Positions 41,182-48,501 of a stretch of DNA of 64,000 bases are shown here, one piece after another. The stretch spans positions 1 to 64,000 of IMG/VR virus record IMGVR_UViG_3300026479_000007. One strand, given 5' to 3'. The notes beneath the pieces are model-generated. The model did not search any database. It was not told the origin of the DNA and saw only the letters and a list, made by a program, of their open reading frames with translations. The DNA comes from a virus. The translations under genes and the position numbers were made by a program. Position 1 is the first letter of the stretch. Each line of letters begins with the position of its first letter.

Positions 41182-41919
41182 ATGTTAGGAATATCTTTAG
41201 TAGTTAAAAATTTAACAGATTTTATTGTAGAAGAAATATCAAACTATTATTCTGAAGATAATATTAATGAAAAACTAATCATAGACATTAAATCCTTAAA
41301 AGGTATATATGAAAATTTTGGTGTAGATAAAATTATTATTGAGTTAGGTCAATTGAATGAGTATTTACATGATAAATCTGGATTCCATAAAGACAAAAAT
41401 GAATATATATCTTATCTTACTTTGAATGTAAATAATTTAACAGTTGATTCTTTGTTACATGAGTTAAAACATATTTATGTTGATTGGTGCATTTATAAAA
41501 ATGGAGGTAAACCAATTAAAGAAAGTAAAGAAGTTAAAGAGTTGTATACTGAAGATTTTCAAAAATTATTAACAACAGACAAAAGTAAAATACCTAACTT
41601 AATAAAAGTTATTCGCTTTTTTTATTATTCAACAAAATTAGAAATACCTTCTTTTTTAGAAAATCATTTTTTTGACAATAATTTTTATTATAAAAATGAA
41701 ATAAAAAAAATGTTAGATTTCAAAGTTGAAAATTTTAAAAATAAAAAATGTAAAAAAGAATTTAATATTTTACAATCATATAACATTCCTAAATTTAACA
41801 AATTTAAAACATATGAAAGTTTTTTAGAATATTGTAATAAGTTTTTTAAAATTAGAGGTTTATATATTTTAAAGAAAATAAACAAGGTAGATTATTTGTT
41901 AAAAAATGTTAAAAAATAG
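41182..41919 (+). CDS. HExxH zinc-metallopeptidase-like protein
   Basis: The 245-residue protein has LLHELKHIYVDW, with the zincin motif H93-E94-L-K-H97 in a helix followed by an aspartate four residues later. Residues before it (SYLTLNVNNLTVDS) form the edge strand usual in zincins. The C-terminal half is basic and Lys/Phe-rich. No signal peptide is seen. It may be a processing protease for virion or fibre proteins, given its place between fibre genes, but the substrate is unknown and a third metal ligand is not certain. Confidence 0.62.
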   Translation: MLGISLVVKNLTDFIVEEISNYYSEDNINEKLIIDIKSLKGIYENFGVDKIIIELGQLNEYLHDKSGFHKDKNEYISYLTLNVNNLTVDSLLHELKHIYVDWCIYKNGGKPIKESKEVKELYTEDFQKLLTTDKSKIPNLIKVIRFFYYSTKLEIPSFLENHFFDNNFYYKNEIKKMLDFKVENFKNKKCKKEFNILQSYNIPKFNKFKTYESFLEYCNKFFKIRGLYILKKINKVDYLLKNVKK

Positions 41920-42200
41920 TTTTTATTTTTTTTTCTTTATATTTATTAATTGCAATGAGCTTCCAAGGCTCAAATATTTAAATTTATATATTATATCAAG
42001 AAATCTCTCAAACAAAATTTGAAGATTTATTTCACATTTATATTAAAAAAAACTTTTAATAAATATTTTTTTGTATAAAAATATTTTAATAGTTTTTAAT
42101 CATTTATATTTATAATCCTATTTTATATTTAAATTAATTATGTATATGCCAAAAACGACACGAAAGAGTGTAGAATAAAACATAATAATTAAAAAAACAA
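41920..42200. other. Gene-free leader region of the large fibre gene
   Basis: These 280 AT-rich bases hold no real gene. They contain a small GAGC/GCTC hairpin near 41956-41970, several TATTTAT elements, one strong TTTATATTTATAAT at 42103-42116, and a 12-codon frame at 42140-42178 (MYMPKTTRKSVE) that ends 22 bases before the fibre start and might be a leader peptide. Confidence 0.4.
42103..42116 (+). promoter_or_regulatory. Candidate late promoter of the large fibre gene
   Basis: TTTATATTTATAAT in gene orientation, about 85 bases upstream of the 916-residue fibre gene. It matches the recurrent motif. Confidence 0.4.
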
Positions 42201-44951
42201 ATGGAAAATAGATTATTTTTATTAGAAGCACCAGTAGAGCCAACAAACAATTTTACAGGTGGAACTAGGATTATCTTAAATAAACAATCAGACGGTAAAT
42301 TGACTGATGCTGAAATTTTAAGACCAATTGGTATTGAGAAATCAGATTTACCTGGGTTAGTTGACGACTTACAAAATTTAGAACAAGCAATTACCAACGA
42401 GAAGAGTAGAGCTGAAGCAAAAGATGCTGAACATGATGCTGAAATCGCTGCTGAAGTTGCTAGAGCTGAAGCAAAAGATGCTGAACATGATGCAGCTATC
42501 GATGCTGAAGTTGCTAGAGCTAAAGATGCTGAAGGTTCATTAGAGACATCAATCAGTGATGAAACTACTAGAGCTAAAGATGCTGAAGGTTCATTAGAAG
42601 TTAAAATCGATGCTGACGTATCTGCTGAAGAATCAGCGAGAGTTTCAGGAGACGCTTCATTAGAGGCTAAAATCGATGCTGACGTATCTGCTGAAGAATC
42701 AGCGAGAGTTTCAGGAGACGCTTCATTAGAGGCTAAAGTATCTACTGAAAAAAGTAGAATTGATGCTATTTTAGAGGCTTCTGATGCTGATAAAGATTCA
42801 TTCGCTGAAATCGTAACATTAATCAACTCTGTTGATACTGAAAATGACCAAGCATTTGCATCTTATGTATTATCTAATGATGCTGCTTTATCAACTGAAG
42901 TATCTTCAAGAATTTCAGGTGACGCTTCATTAGAAGGTAAAGTAAACGCTGATATCTCAACTGAGGTTTCTGCTAGAGAATCTGCTGACTTAGCTGAACA
43001 AAACGCAAGAATTGCTGGTGATGCTGCTGTAACGGCTGCATTCGAAGCTGCTGACTCTGTAGAGAAAGCTACTAGAGAAGCTGCTGACGCTTCATTAGAA
43101 GCTAAAATCGATGCTGACATGTCAGCTGAAGAATCTGCAAGAATTGCTGCTGATGGTTCATTAGAAGCTAAAATCGATGCTGACATGTCAGCTGAAGAAT
43201 CTGCAAGAATTGCTACTGATGGTTCATTAGAAGCTAAAATCGATGACGAAATAACTAGAGCGATAAATACAGATACTGACCTTCAAAATGAATTAAACGC
43301 TGAGATAGCTAGAGCTACAGCTAAAGATGCTCAGCATGATACAGCTATCGAATCTGAAGTAAGTTCAAGAGTATCTGCTGATGCTTCATTAAATGAAAAA
43401 ATCGAACTTGAGTCTAAGGATTTAAATGAATCTATAGCTAGTGAAGAAGCTGCAAGAATTGCTGCTGATGGTTCATTAGATGTTGCATTAGCTGCTGAGA
43501 TTTCAAGAGCTACTGAAGCTGAAGATTCAATCGCTACAGTATTATCAAGTGAGGTTTCTTCAATCATCGCTAACACTGACTTAAACTCAATCGATTCATT
43601 CGCAGAAGTTGTTAGTGAATTAGATGCTGAAGAATCAACTCGTTTAGCTAGTGATACTTCATTGGAAGCTGAAATCGATGCATTACCTTTAACTGATGAT
43701 GTAACAATCGAAGTTGATGGTGATAACAACATTAGAATGAAAGATGTTATTGCTGAAGGTACAGCTGGAGAAAGAACATTCGAAGGTTTAAACAAAGCTG
43801 GTGTTCAACCAGATAGTTTAGCTGGATATGATGCTTTATCATTCATTACTAAAGGAATTTTAGATAACTTTGATGCTACTGTAACAGGTGACGTATCTGC
43901 TGAAGCTAGTATTAGAGCTGCTGCTGATGCTTCATTAGAATTAAGATTGTCTACTGAGGAATCAACTCACGCTATTGAATACTCTACTGAAGTTGCTGCT
44001 AGAGAAGCTGCAATCAGTTCTGAAGCTAGTTCAAGAGTTGCTGCTGATGGTTCATTAGAAGCTAAAATCGATGCTGACGTATCTGCTGAAGAATCAGCGA
44101 GAGTTTCAGGAGACGCTTCATTAGAGGCTAAAGTATCTACTGAAAAAAGTAGAATTGATGCTATCTTAGAGGCTTCTGATGCTGATAAAGATTCATTTGC
44201 TGAAATCGTAACACTAATCAACTCTGTTGATACTGAAAACGACCAAGCATTTGCTTCTTACGTATTGAGTAATGACGCTGCTTTATCAACTGAAGTTGCT
44301 GCTAGAGAATCTGCTGACGCTTCACTAGAAGGTAAAGTAAACGCTGATATCTCAACTGAAGTTGCTGCTAGAGAAGCTGCTGACGCTTCATTAGAAGCTA
44401 AAGTAAACGCTGATATCTCAACTGAAGTTGCTGCTAGAGAATCTGCTGACTTAGCTGAACAAAACGCAAGAATTGCTGGTGACGCTGCTGTAACAGCTGC
44501 ATTCGAAGCTGCTGACTCTGTAGAGAAAGCTGCAAGACTTGCTGCTGACGCTTCATTAGAAGTTGTGTTATCTGCTGAGATTTCAGTTCAAAACTCAATC
44601 GACCAAGCTATCAAAGATGGTGTTAACGGAGCATTAGTTGAAATCAAATCTATGATTTTAAACGCTGTTAATGTCGGGAAGTTTGTGATTTTAAATAGTG
44701 CAGTCGGAGATGGTGTAACTGTAGATTTCAGTGTATTAATTAATGGAAGTGGAGCAATCTACTTAAATGGTTTATTACAAGAAAGAGATGTTGATTATAC
44801 TTTCAGTTCAGTAGTAGATGCTAAAGGTAACACTCAAGGTACCTTCACGTTCAATGTAGCACCTGAAACTGGAGCATCAGTTGTGATTTACGGACAAGAA
44901 GCAATTGCTGTAAACCCTGATTATTATGGTAACTTTACTCCATTAGCATAA
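42201..44951 (+). CDS. Large alanine-rich coiled-coil tail fibre protein
   Basis: The 916-residue protein starts with an attachment segment (RLFLLEAPVEPTNNFTGGTR, ILRPIGIEKSDLPGLVDDLQ), then about 750 residues of repeats such as AEESARVSGDASLEAKIDAD and ARAEAKDAEHDAEI, a pattern of extended trimeric coiled-coil or shaft. Near residue 500 a short globular insert (TDDVTIEVDGDNNIRMKDVI, NKAGVQPDSLAGYDALSFI) interrupts the shaft. The last about 90 residues form a beta domain with IYLNGLLQERDVDYTF, as in the gene at 40125. It is probably the long tail fibre shaft. Its codon use is richer in GC than that of its neighbours. Confidence 0.8.
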   Translation: MENRLFLLEAPVEPTNNFTGGTRIILNKQSDGKLTDAEILRPIGIEKSDLPGLVDDLQNLEQAITNEKSRAEAKDAEHDAEIAAEVARAEAKDAEHDAAIDAEVARAKDAEGSLETSISDETTRAKDAEGSLEVKIDADVSAEESARVSGDASLEAKIDADVSAEESARVSGDASLEAKVSTEKSRIDAILEASDADKDSFAEIVTLINSVDTENDQAFASYVLSNDAALSTEVSSRISGDASLEGKVNADISTEVSARESADLAEQNARIAGDAAVTAAFEAADSVEKATREAADASLEAKIDADMSAEESARIAADGSLEAKIDADMSAEESARIATDGSLEAKIDDEITRAINTDTDLQNELNAEIARATAKDAQHDTAIESEVSSRVSADASLNEKIELESKDLNESIASEEAARIAADGSLDVALAAEISRATEAEDSIATVLSSEVSSIIANTDLNSIDSFAEVVSELDAEESTRLASDTSLEAEIDALPLTDDVTIEVDGDNNIRMKDVIAEGTAGERTFEGLNKAGVQPDSLAGYDALSFITKGILDNFDATVTGDVSAEASIRAAADASLELRLSTEESTHAIEYSTEVAAREAAISSEASSRVAADGSLEAKIDADVSAEESARVSGDASLEAKVSTEKSRIDAILEASDADKDSFAEIVTLINSVDTENDQAFASYVLSNDAALSTEVAARESADASLEGKVNADISTEVAAREAADASLEAKVNADISTEVAARESADLAEQNARIAGDAAVTAAFEAADSVEKAARLAADASLEVVLSAEISVQNSIDQAIKDGVNGALVEIKSMILNAVNVGKFVILNSAVGDGVTVDFSVLINGSGAIYLNGLLQERDVDYTFSSVVDAKGNTQGTFTFNVAPETGASVVIYGQEAIAVNPDYYGNFTPLA
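42666..42901 (+). repeat. Long direct repeat in fibre gene, copy 1
   Basis: About 236 bases nearly identical to 44061-44296, 1395 bases downstream in the same frame. Encodes VSAEESARVSGDASLEAKVS through NDAALSTEV. Confidence 0.8.
44061..44296 (+). repeat. Long direct repeat in fibre gene, copy 2
   Basis: Second copy of the 42666-42901 repeat. A further conserved block (about 42943-43072 and 44403-44531) follows both copies, so a whole shaft segment was duplicated. Confidence 0.8.
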
Positions 44952-45011
44952 TCTACAACCCTAGATTAAACTAAAACCAATGTATTATTAATTTAATACA
45001 TAAACAAAAAA

Positions 45012-45045
45012 GGGGAGGATGAAATACTCCTCCCTCTTTTTATTT
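45012..45045 (+). terminator. Intrinsic terminator after the large fibre gene
   Basis: GGGAGGA / TCCTCCC stem with loop TGAAATAC, then a T-rich tract. It overlaps an upstream ATG (45019), which argues that the following gene starts at 45055. Confidence 0.85.
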
Positions 45046-45054
45046 TTAACACTT

Positions 45055-45633
45055 ATGAAAAAAGAATATAAAATAAAATCACAAGAATTAAACAATAATG
45101 ATTTTGTTGATAACACCAATGAGTGGTATTATATCGAACCAACAACAACCCAATTCGAAAATATTTTTCCCAGAATGATAAATTTAACACCATCAAAAAC
45201 AACATTTAACGTATGTGATGCTGGATTTGGTTTGGGTACAATGATGTATAACTTTTATATTGAATCCAAAAAATTTGAGGACAAAACTTTTAATTTTTTT
45301 GGTGTTGAGAAGTATAAAGAGTATGTTGATTTTTTTAATAAAAACCTAAAAGGTTATTGGGATAATAATATCGATTTGTATGTTGATGATATTATGAATC
45401 ATAATTATGGTAAATATGATATTGTTTATTGTTACACACCATTTAAGAATGAAAATGAATTGATGGGTATGTATCAAAAAATTGTTGATGAGTTAAAACC
45501 AAACGGAATATTGGTTGAATATGCTTGGTCTGGAATGGGGTTTTATTCTTCTATAAGAAAAACACATAAAAATAACCCTGAAACAACAAAATTAATTCGA
45601 TTAATTACTCATGATGTGTTAATAAAACTATAA
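45055..45633 (+). CDS. Class I SAM-dependent methyltransferase-like protein
   Basis: The 192-residue protein (start MKKEYKIKSQELNNNDF) has a Rossmann methyltransferase pattern: motif I NVCDAGFGLGTMMYNFY (about 50-66), an acidic motif II region FFGVEKYKEYVDFF, motif III-like VDDIMNHNYGKYDIVYCYTP and a later ELKPNGILVEYAW strand. The ATG at 45055 was chosen because the earlier ATG at 45019 lies inside the terminator hairpin. The substrate is unknown; its location before the adhesin modules suggests modification of a fibre, a small molecule or host surface. It lacks the DPPY motif of amino-methylating DNA enzymes. Confidence 0.75.
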   Translation: MKKEYKIKSQELNNNDFVDNTNEWYYIEPTTTQFENIFPRMINLTPSKTTFNVCDAGFGLGTMMYNFYIESKKFEDKTFNFFGVEKYKEYVDFFNKNLKGYWDNNIDLYVDDIMNHNYGKYDIVYCYTPFKNENELMGMYQKIVDELKPNGILVEYAWSGMGFYSSIRKTHKNNPETTKLIRLITHDVLIKL

Positions 45634-45665
45634 AATAACAAATTAAAAAATAAAAAAAAAGAAAA

Positions 45666-45890
45666 ATGGAAACAAAACCAGGATTTTACAAAGAAACCGA
45701 AGAAGGTTGGTATTATGCACCAAATGCAGTGTATAATGGTGATTATTCTTTATTAAAAGAACAAAAAGATACCTACACTTATCCAACGGATGGGTGGTCA
45801 TGGTATGATGATGAACCTGAAGGATTTATTGATATATTCAATAAACCTGAAGAAGAAATAACTGAAGAAACACCTGAAGGTGAATTATAA
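45666..45890 (+). CDS. Small acidic partner protein of adhesin module 1
   Basis: This 74-residue protein has PGFYKETEEGWYYAPNAVYN and DGWSWYDDEPEGFIDIF, an aromatic and acidic protein without known family. It is nearly identical over its first 65 residues to the gene at 48231, and each precedes a large MAQVVGGVQAP protein by about 30-40 bases. A role as fibre-assembly chaperone or tip linker is suggested by that pairing only. Confidence 0.7.
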   Translation: METKPGFYKETEEGWYYAPNAVYNGDYSLLKEQKDTYTYPTDGWSWYDDEPEGFIDIFNKPEEEITEETPEGEL

Positions 45891-45919
45891 TAACAAATTA
45901 ATTAAAAAAATAGAAAATT

Positions 45920-48142
45920 ATGGCACAAGTAGTAGGAGGTGTACAAGCACCTAAATATATTTACTTACCTAACGCTACGGTAAGATATAATAAATTAAAT
46001 TATAATTATCCAATCGATACAACACCATACAAAACTTATACAAGACCAGCGGATTGGTTGGATTTACCAGCGGTAAATGAAGGTGATGAAGTAATTTACA
46101 TGTTGGTTGCAATTTATGAAAATAACCCAAATAGTATCGTATTCTCAGTTAGAGGTGATTATACTGTTGATTGGGGTGATGGAAATATTATTAATTATGA
46201 CCAAAATAGTACAAGTGTGAATGCTGTTGATGGTAAAACAGGTTATTCAATAAATTGGGATGACATTGACCCATCAACATTAACATCAGAAGGATATAGA
46301 CAAGCAATTGTTAAAATCACACCACAAGTTCCTGGTGGTTTAACTCATTTCAATAATCAATCATTCTATCAATCAATGCTTAATGGTGTATATGGTGGTG
46401 TAGGTCTTTCAGGTCTTTTGGATATGAAAATGGCTGGACAAAACATCAATTATTTAAAAGTTGGTGGTGGTAATAACCCAAAATTCGAACAATTTGAGTT
46501 TGTTGGTTCAAATAGTATTGTGGCTAGTAACAGTATGTTTAATGGTTCAACTATTAAAAAAATAGTTTCTTTAGATATGTCTAATATCACTAATGGTTAT
46601 TATATGTTTAGACAATGTACTAAATTAATAGAGTTACCAGAAGATATGGATTTAACAAGTTTAACAAATGTATATGACATGTTTGCGTATTGTAGTTCAT
46701 TAGAAAAATTACCAACATTAGATTTGACAAGTTGTACAAGTATGCAAAATATGTTTAAACATTCTTCTCAGATAAGAGAAATTAATTTAATAAATACATC
46801 CAATGTAACAAATGGACAAGATGCTTTTTACGGCTGTTCAAACTTAGTTAAAATAACTGGTTTAGATACAAGTTCAATGACAATAACACATCAAATGTTT
46901 TATGGTTGTAATAAATTAATGGATTTACCTGAAATTAACTTACAAAGTTGTACAAGGACTTCAAGTATGTTTTATGCGTGTAATTCAATCATAAGATTTG
47001 ATAATGATATAATTAATACATCAGGTGTAACGAATATGCAAGGTATGTTTGGTCATTGTTCAAATTTAATAGAAATACCTAAAGATTTTGATACATCTAG
47101 TGCAACAAATATGACTTATATGTTTAATAAATGTAGTTCTTTAAGAAGAATACCTTTATTAAATACTTCAAATATAACTAGTGGTTATTATATGTTTAGA
47201 CAAGCAGATATTGAAGAAATTCCTGATTTAGATTTCTCTAATATAACACACGCTGGAGAGATGTTTTCGCATTGTTATAAATTAAAAACGTTACCAACAT
47301 TAGACTTATCTAGTTGTACAAGTATGCACAATATGTTTAAAAATTCTTCTCAGATAAGAGAAATTAATTTAATAAATACATCCAATGTAACAAGTGGACA
47401 AGATGCTTTTTACGGCTGTTCAAACTTAGTTAAAATAACTGGTTTAGATACAAGTTCAATGACAATAACACATCAAATGTTTTATGGTTGTAATAAATTA
47501 ATGGATTTACCTAAAATTAACTTACAAAGTTGTACAAGGACTTCAAGTATGTTTTATGGGTGTAATTCAATCATAAGATTTGATAATGATATAATTAATA
47601 CATCAGGTGTAACGAATATGCAAAGTATGTTTGGTTATTGTTCAAATTTAATAGAAATACCATCTGATTTTAATACAGATAGTGCAACAAATATGCTTTA
47701 TATGTTTCAAACAACATCTAATTTAAAAACAATACCATCTATTAATACTTCAAATATAACTAGTGGTTATTATATGTTTAGACAATCAGGTATTGAAGAA
47801 ATTCCTGATTTGGATACTTCCAATATTACAGATAGTAGAGAAATGTTTGGTTATTGTTCAAGACTTAGAAAAATAGGTAGTTTGGATTTTTCATCTGTAA
47901 CTAACGCAACAAATATGTTCAGAAATAACTATGGTATTGGTAAGTCTGATATATATGGTTTAACTAAATCACATACTTATCTTCATGGTAAGTTATCTAG
48001 AACTGAATTAGTTAACATTTTCAACAACTTGGGTAACGCAACATCTCAAACAATAGATGTTAGGTATAACCCTGGTACAGCTGATTTAACTCCTGAAGAT
48101 ATTGCTATAGCAACATCAAAAGGATGGACTGTAACGGTTTAA
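45920..48142 (+). CDS. DUF285/BspA-like leucine-rich-repeat adhesin, module 1
   Basis: The 740-residue protein begins MAQVVGGVQAPKYIYLPNAT. It has a PKD-like domain with DYTVDWGDGNIINYD (about 75-90), then some twenty repeats of the form NMxxMFxxCSxLxEIP, the BspA-like/DUF285 leucine-rich repeat (about 190-690). A conserved cap (KLSRTELVNIFNNLGNATSQ, DLTPEDIAIATSKGW) ends it. Such repeats form solenoids that bind host proteins or glycans in surface proteins of Bacteroidetes, Mycoplasma and others. It is likely a receptor-binding tip. An internal duplication is described separately. Confidence 0.8.
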   Translation: MAQVVGGVQAPKYIYLPNATVRYNKLNYNYPIDTTPYKTYTRPADWLDLPAVNEGDEVIYMLVAIYENNPNSIVFSVRGDYTVDWGDGNIINYDQNSTSVNAVDGKTGYSINWDDIDPSTLTSEGYRQAIVKITPQVPGGLTHFNNQSFYQSMLNGVYGGVGLSGLLDMKMAGQNINYLKVGGGNNPKFEQFEFVGSNSIVASNSMFNGSTIKKIVSLDMSNITNGYYMFRQCTKLIELPEDMDLTSLTNVYDMFAYCSSLEKLPTLDLTSCTSMQNMFKHSSQIREINLINTSNVTNGQDAFYGCSNLVKITGLDTSSMTITHQMFYGCNKLMDLPEINLQSCTRTSSMFYACNSIIRFDNDIINTSGVTNMQGMFGHCSNLIEIPKDFDTSSATNMTYMFNKCSSLRRIPLLNTSNITSGYYMFRQADIEEIPDLDFSNITHAGEMFSHCYKLKTLPTLDLSSCTSMHNMFKNSSQIREINLINTSNVTSGQDAFYGCSNLVKITGLDTSSMTITHQMFYGCNKLMDLPKINLQSCTRTSSMFYGCNSIIRFDNDIINTSGVTNMQSMFGYCSNLIEIPSDFNTDSATNMLYMFQTTSNLKTIPSINTSNITSGYYMFRQSGIEEIPDLDTSNITDSREMFGYCSRLRKIGSLDFSSVTNATNMFRNNYGIGKSDIYGLTKSHTYLHGKLSRTELVNIFNNLGNATSQTIDVRYNPGTADLTPEDIAIATSKGWTVTV
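46761..47090 (+). repeat. Intragenic LRR duplication, copy 1
   Basis: About 330 bases nearly identical to 47344-47673 (offset 583 bases), with only a handful of differences, several of them amino-acid changing. Confidence 0.85.
47344..47673 (+). repeat. Intragenic LRR duplication, copy 2
   Basis: Second copy of the 46761-47090 block, encoding about 110 residues of leucine-rich repeat. The high identity at the DNA level points to recent duplication or gene conversion. Confidence 0.85.
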
Positions 48143-48155
48143 TAATTTAATAATT

Positions 48156-48186
48156 AAAGAGGGGGTATTCTCCCTCTCTTTTTTCA
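48156..48186 (+). terminator. Intrinsic terminator after adhesin module 1
   Basis: AAAGAGGG / CCCTCTCTTT-type hairpin with loop GGTATTCT and a T tract. Confidence 0.8.
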
Positions 48187-48230
48187 TATTTATAAAAAAA
48201 ATAACAAATTAAAAAATAAAAAAAAGAAAA

Positions 48231-48461
48231 ATGGAATTAAAACTAGGATTTTACAAAGAAACCGAAGAAGGTTGGTATTATGCACCGAATGCGGTGTATA
48301 ATGGTGATTATTCTTTATTAAAAGAACAAAAAGATACATACAACTATCCAGTTGATGGATGGAAATGGTATGATGATGAACCTGAAGGATTTATTGATAT
48401 ATTCAATAAACCTGAAGAGGAAGAAGAAGATAATATTTCAGAAGAAGAAACTACATTATAA
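48231..48461 (+). CDS. Small acidic partner protein of adhesin module 2
   Basis: This 76-residue paralogue of the gene at 45666 shares LGFYKETEEGWYYAPNAVYN-type sequence and differs mainly at its Glu-rich end (EEEEEDNISEEETTL). The upstream leader (AATAACAAATTAAAAAATAA-like) is also shared, so the promoter, small gene and adhesin were duplicated as one unit. Function unknown; chaperone or linker suspected. Confidence 0.7.
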   Translation: MELKLGFYKETEEGWYYAPNAVYNGDYSLLKEQKDTYNYPVDGWKWYDDEPEGFIDIFNKPEEEEEDNISEEETTL

Positions 48462-48501
48462 TAAAAAAACAATAACAAATTAATTAAAAAAATAAAAAAT
48501 T

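Noticed and set aside
42134-44221. Long minus-strand frames opposite the large fibre gene
   Set aside because: They encode Ser/Ala-only low-complexity protein mirroring the Ala/Glu repeats of the plus strand; no start context or homology supports them.
45019-45054. Upstream ATG (45019) for the methyltransferase-like gene
   Set aside because: It lies inside the loop side of a strong terminator hairpin; the ATG at 45055 follows it and gives a normal methyltransferase length.
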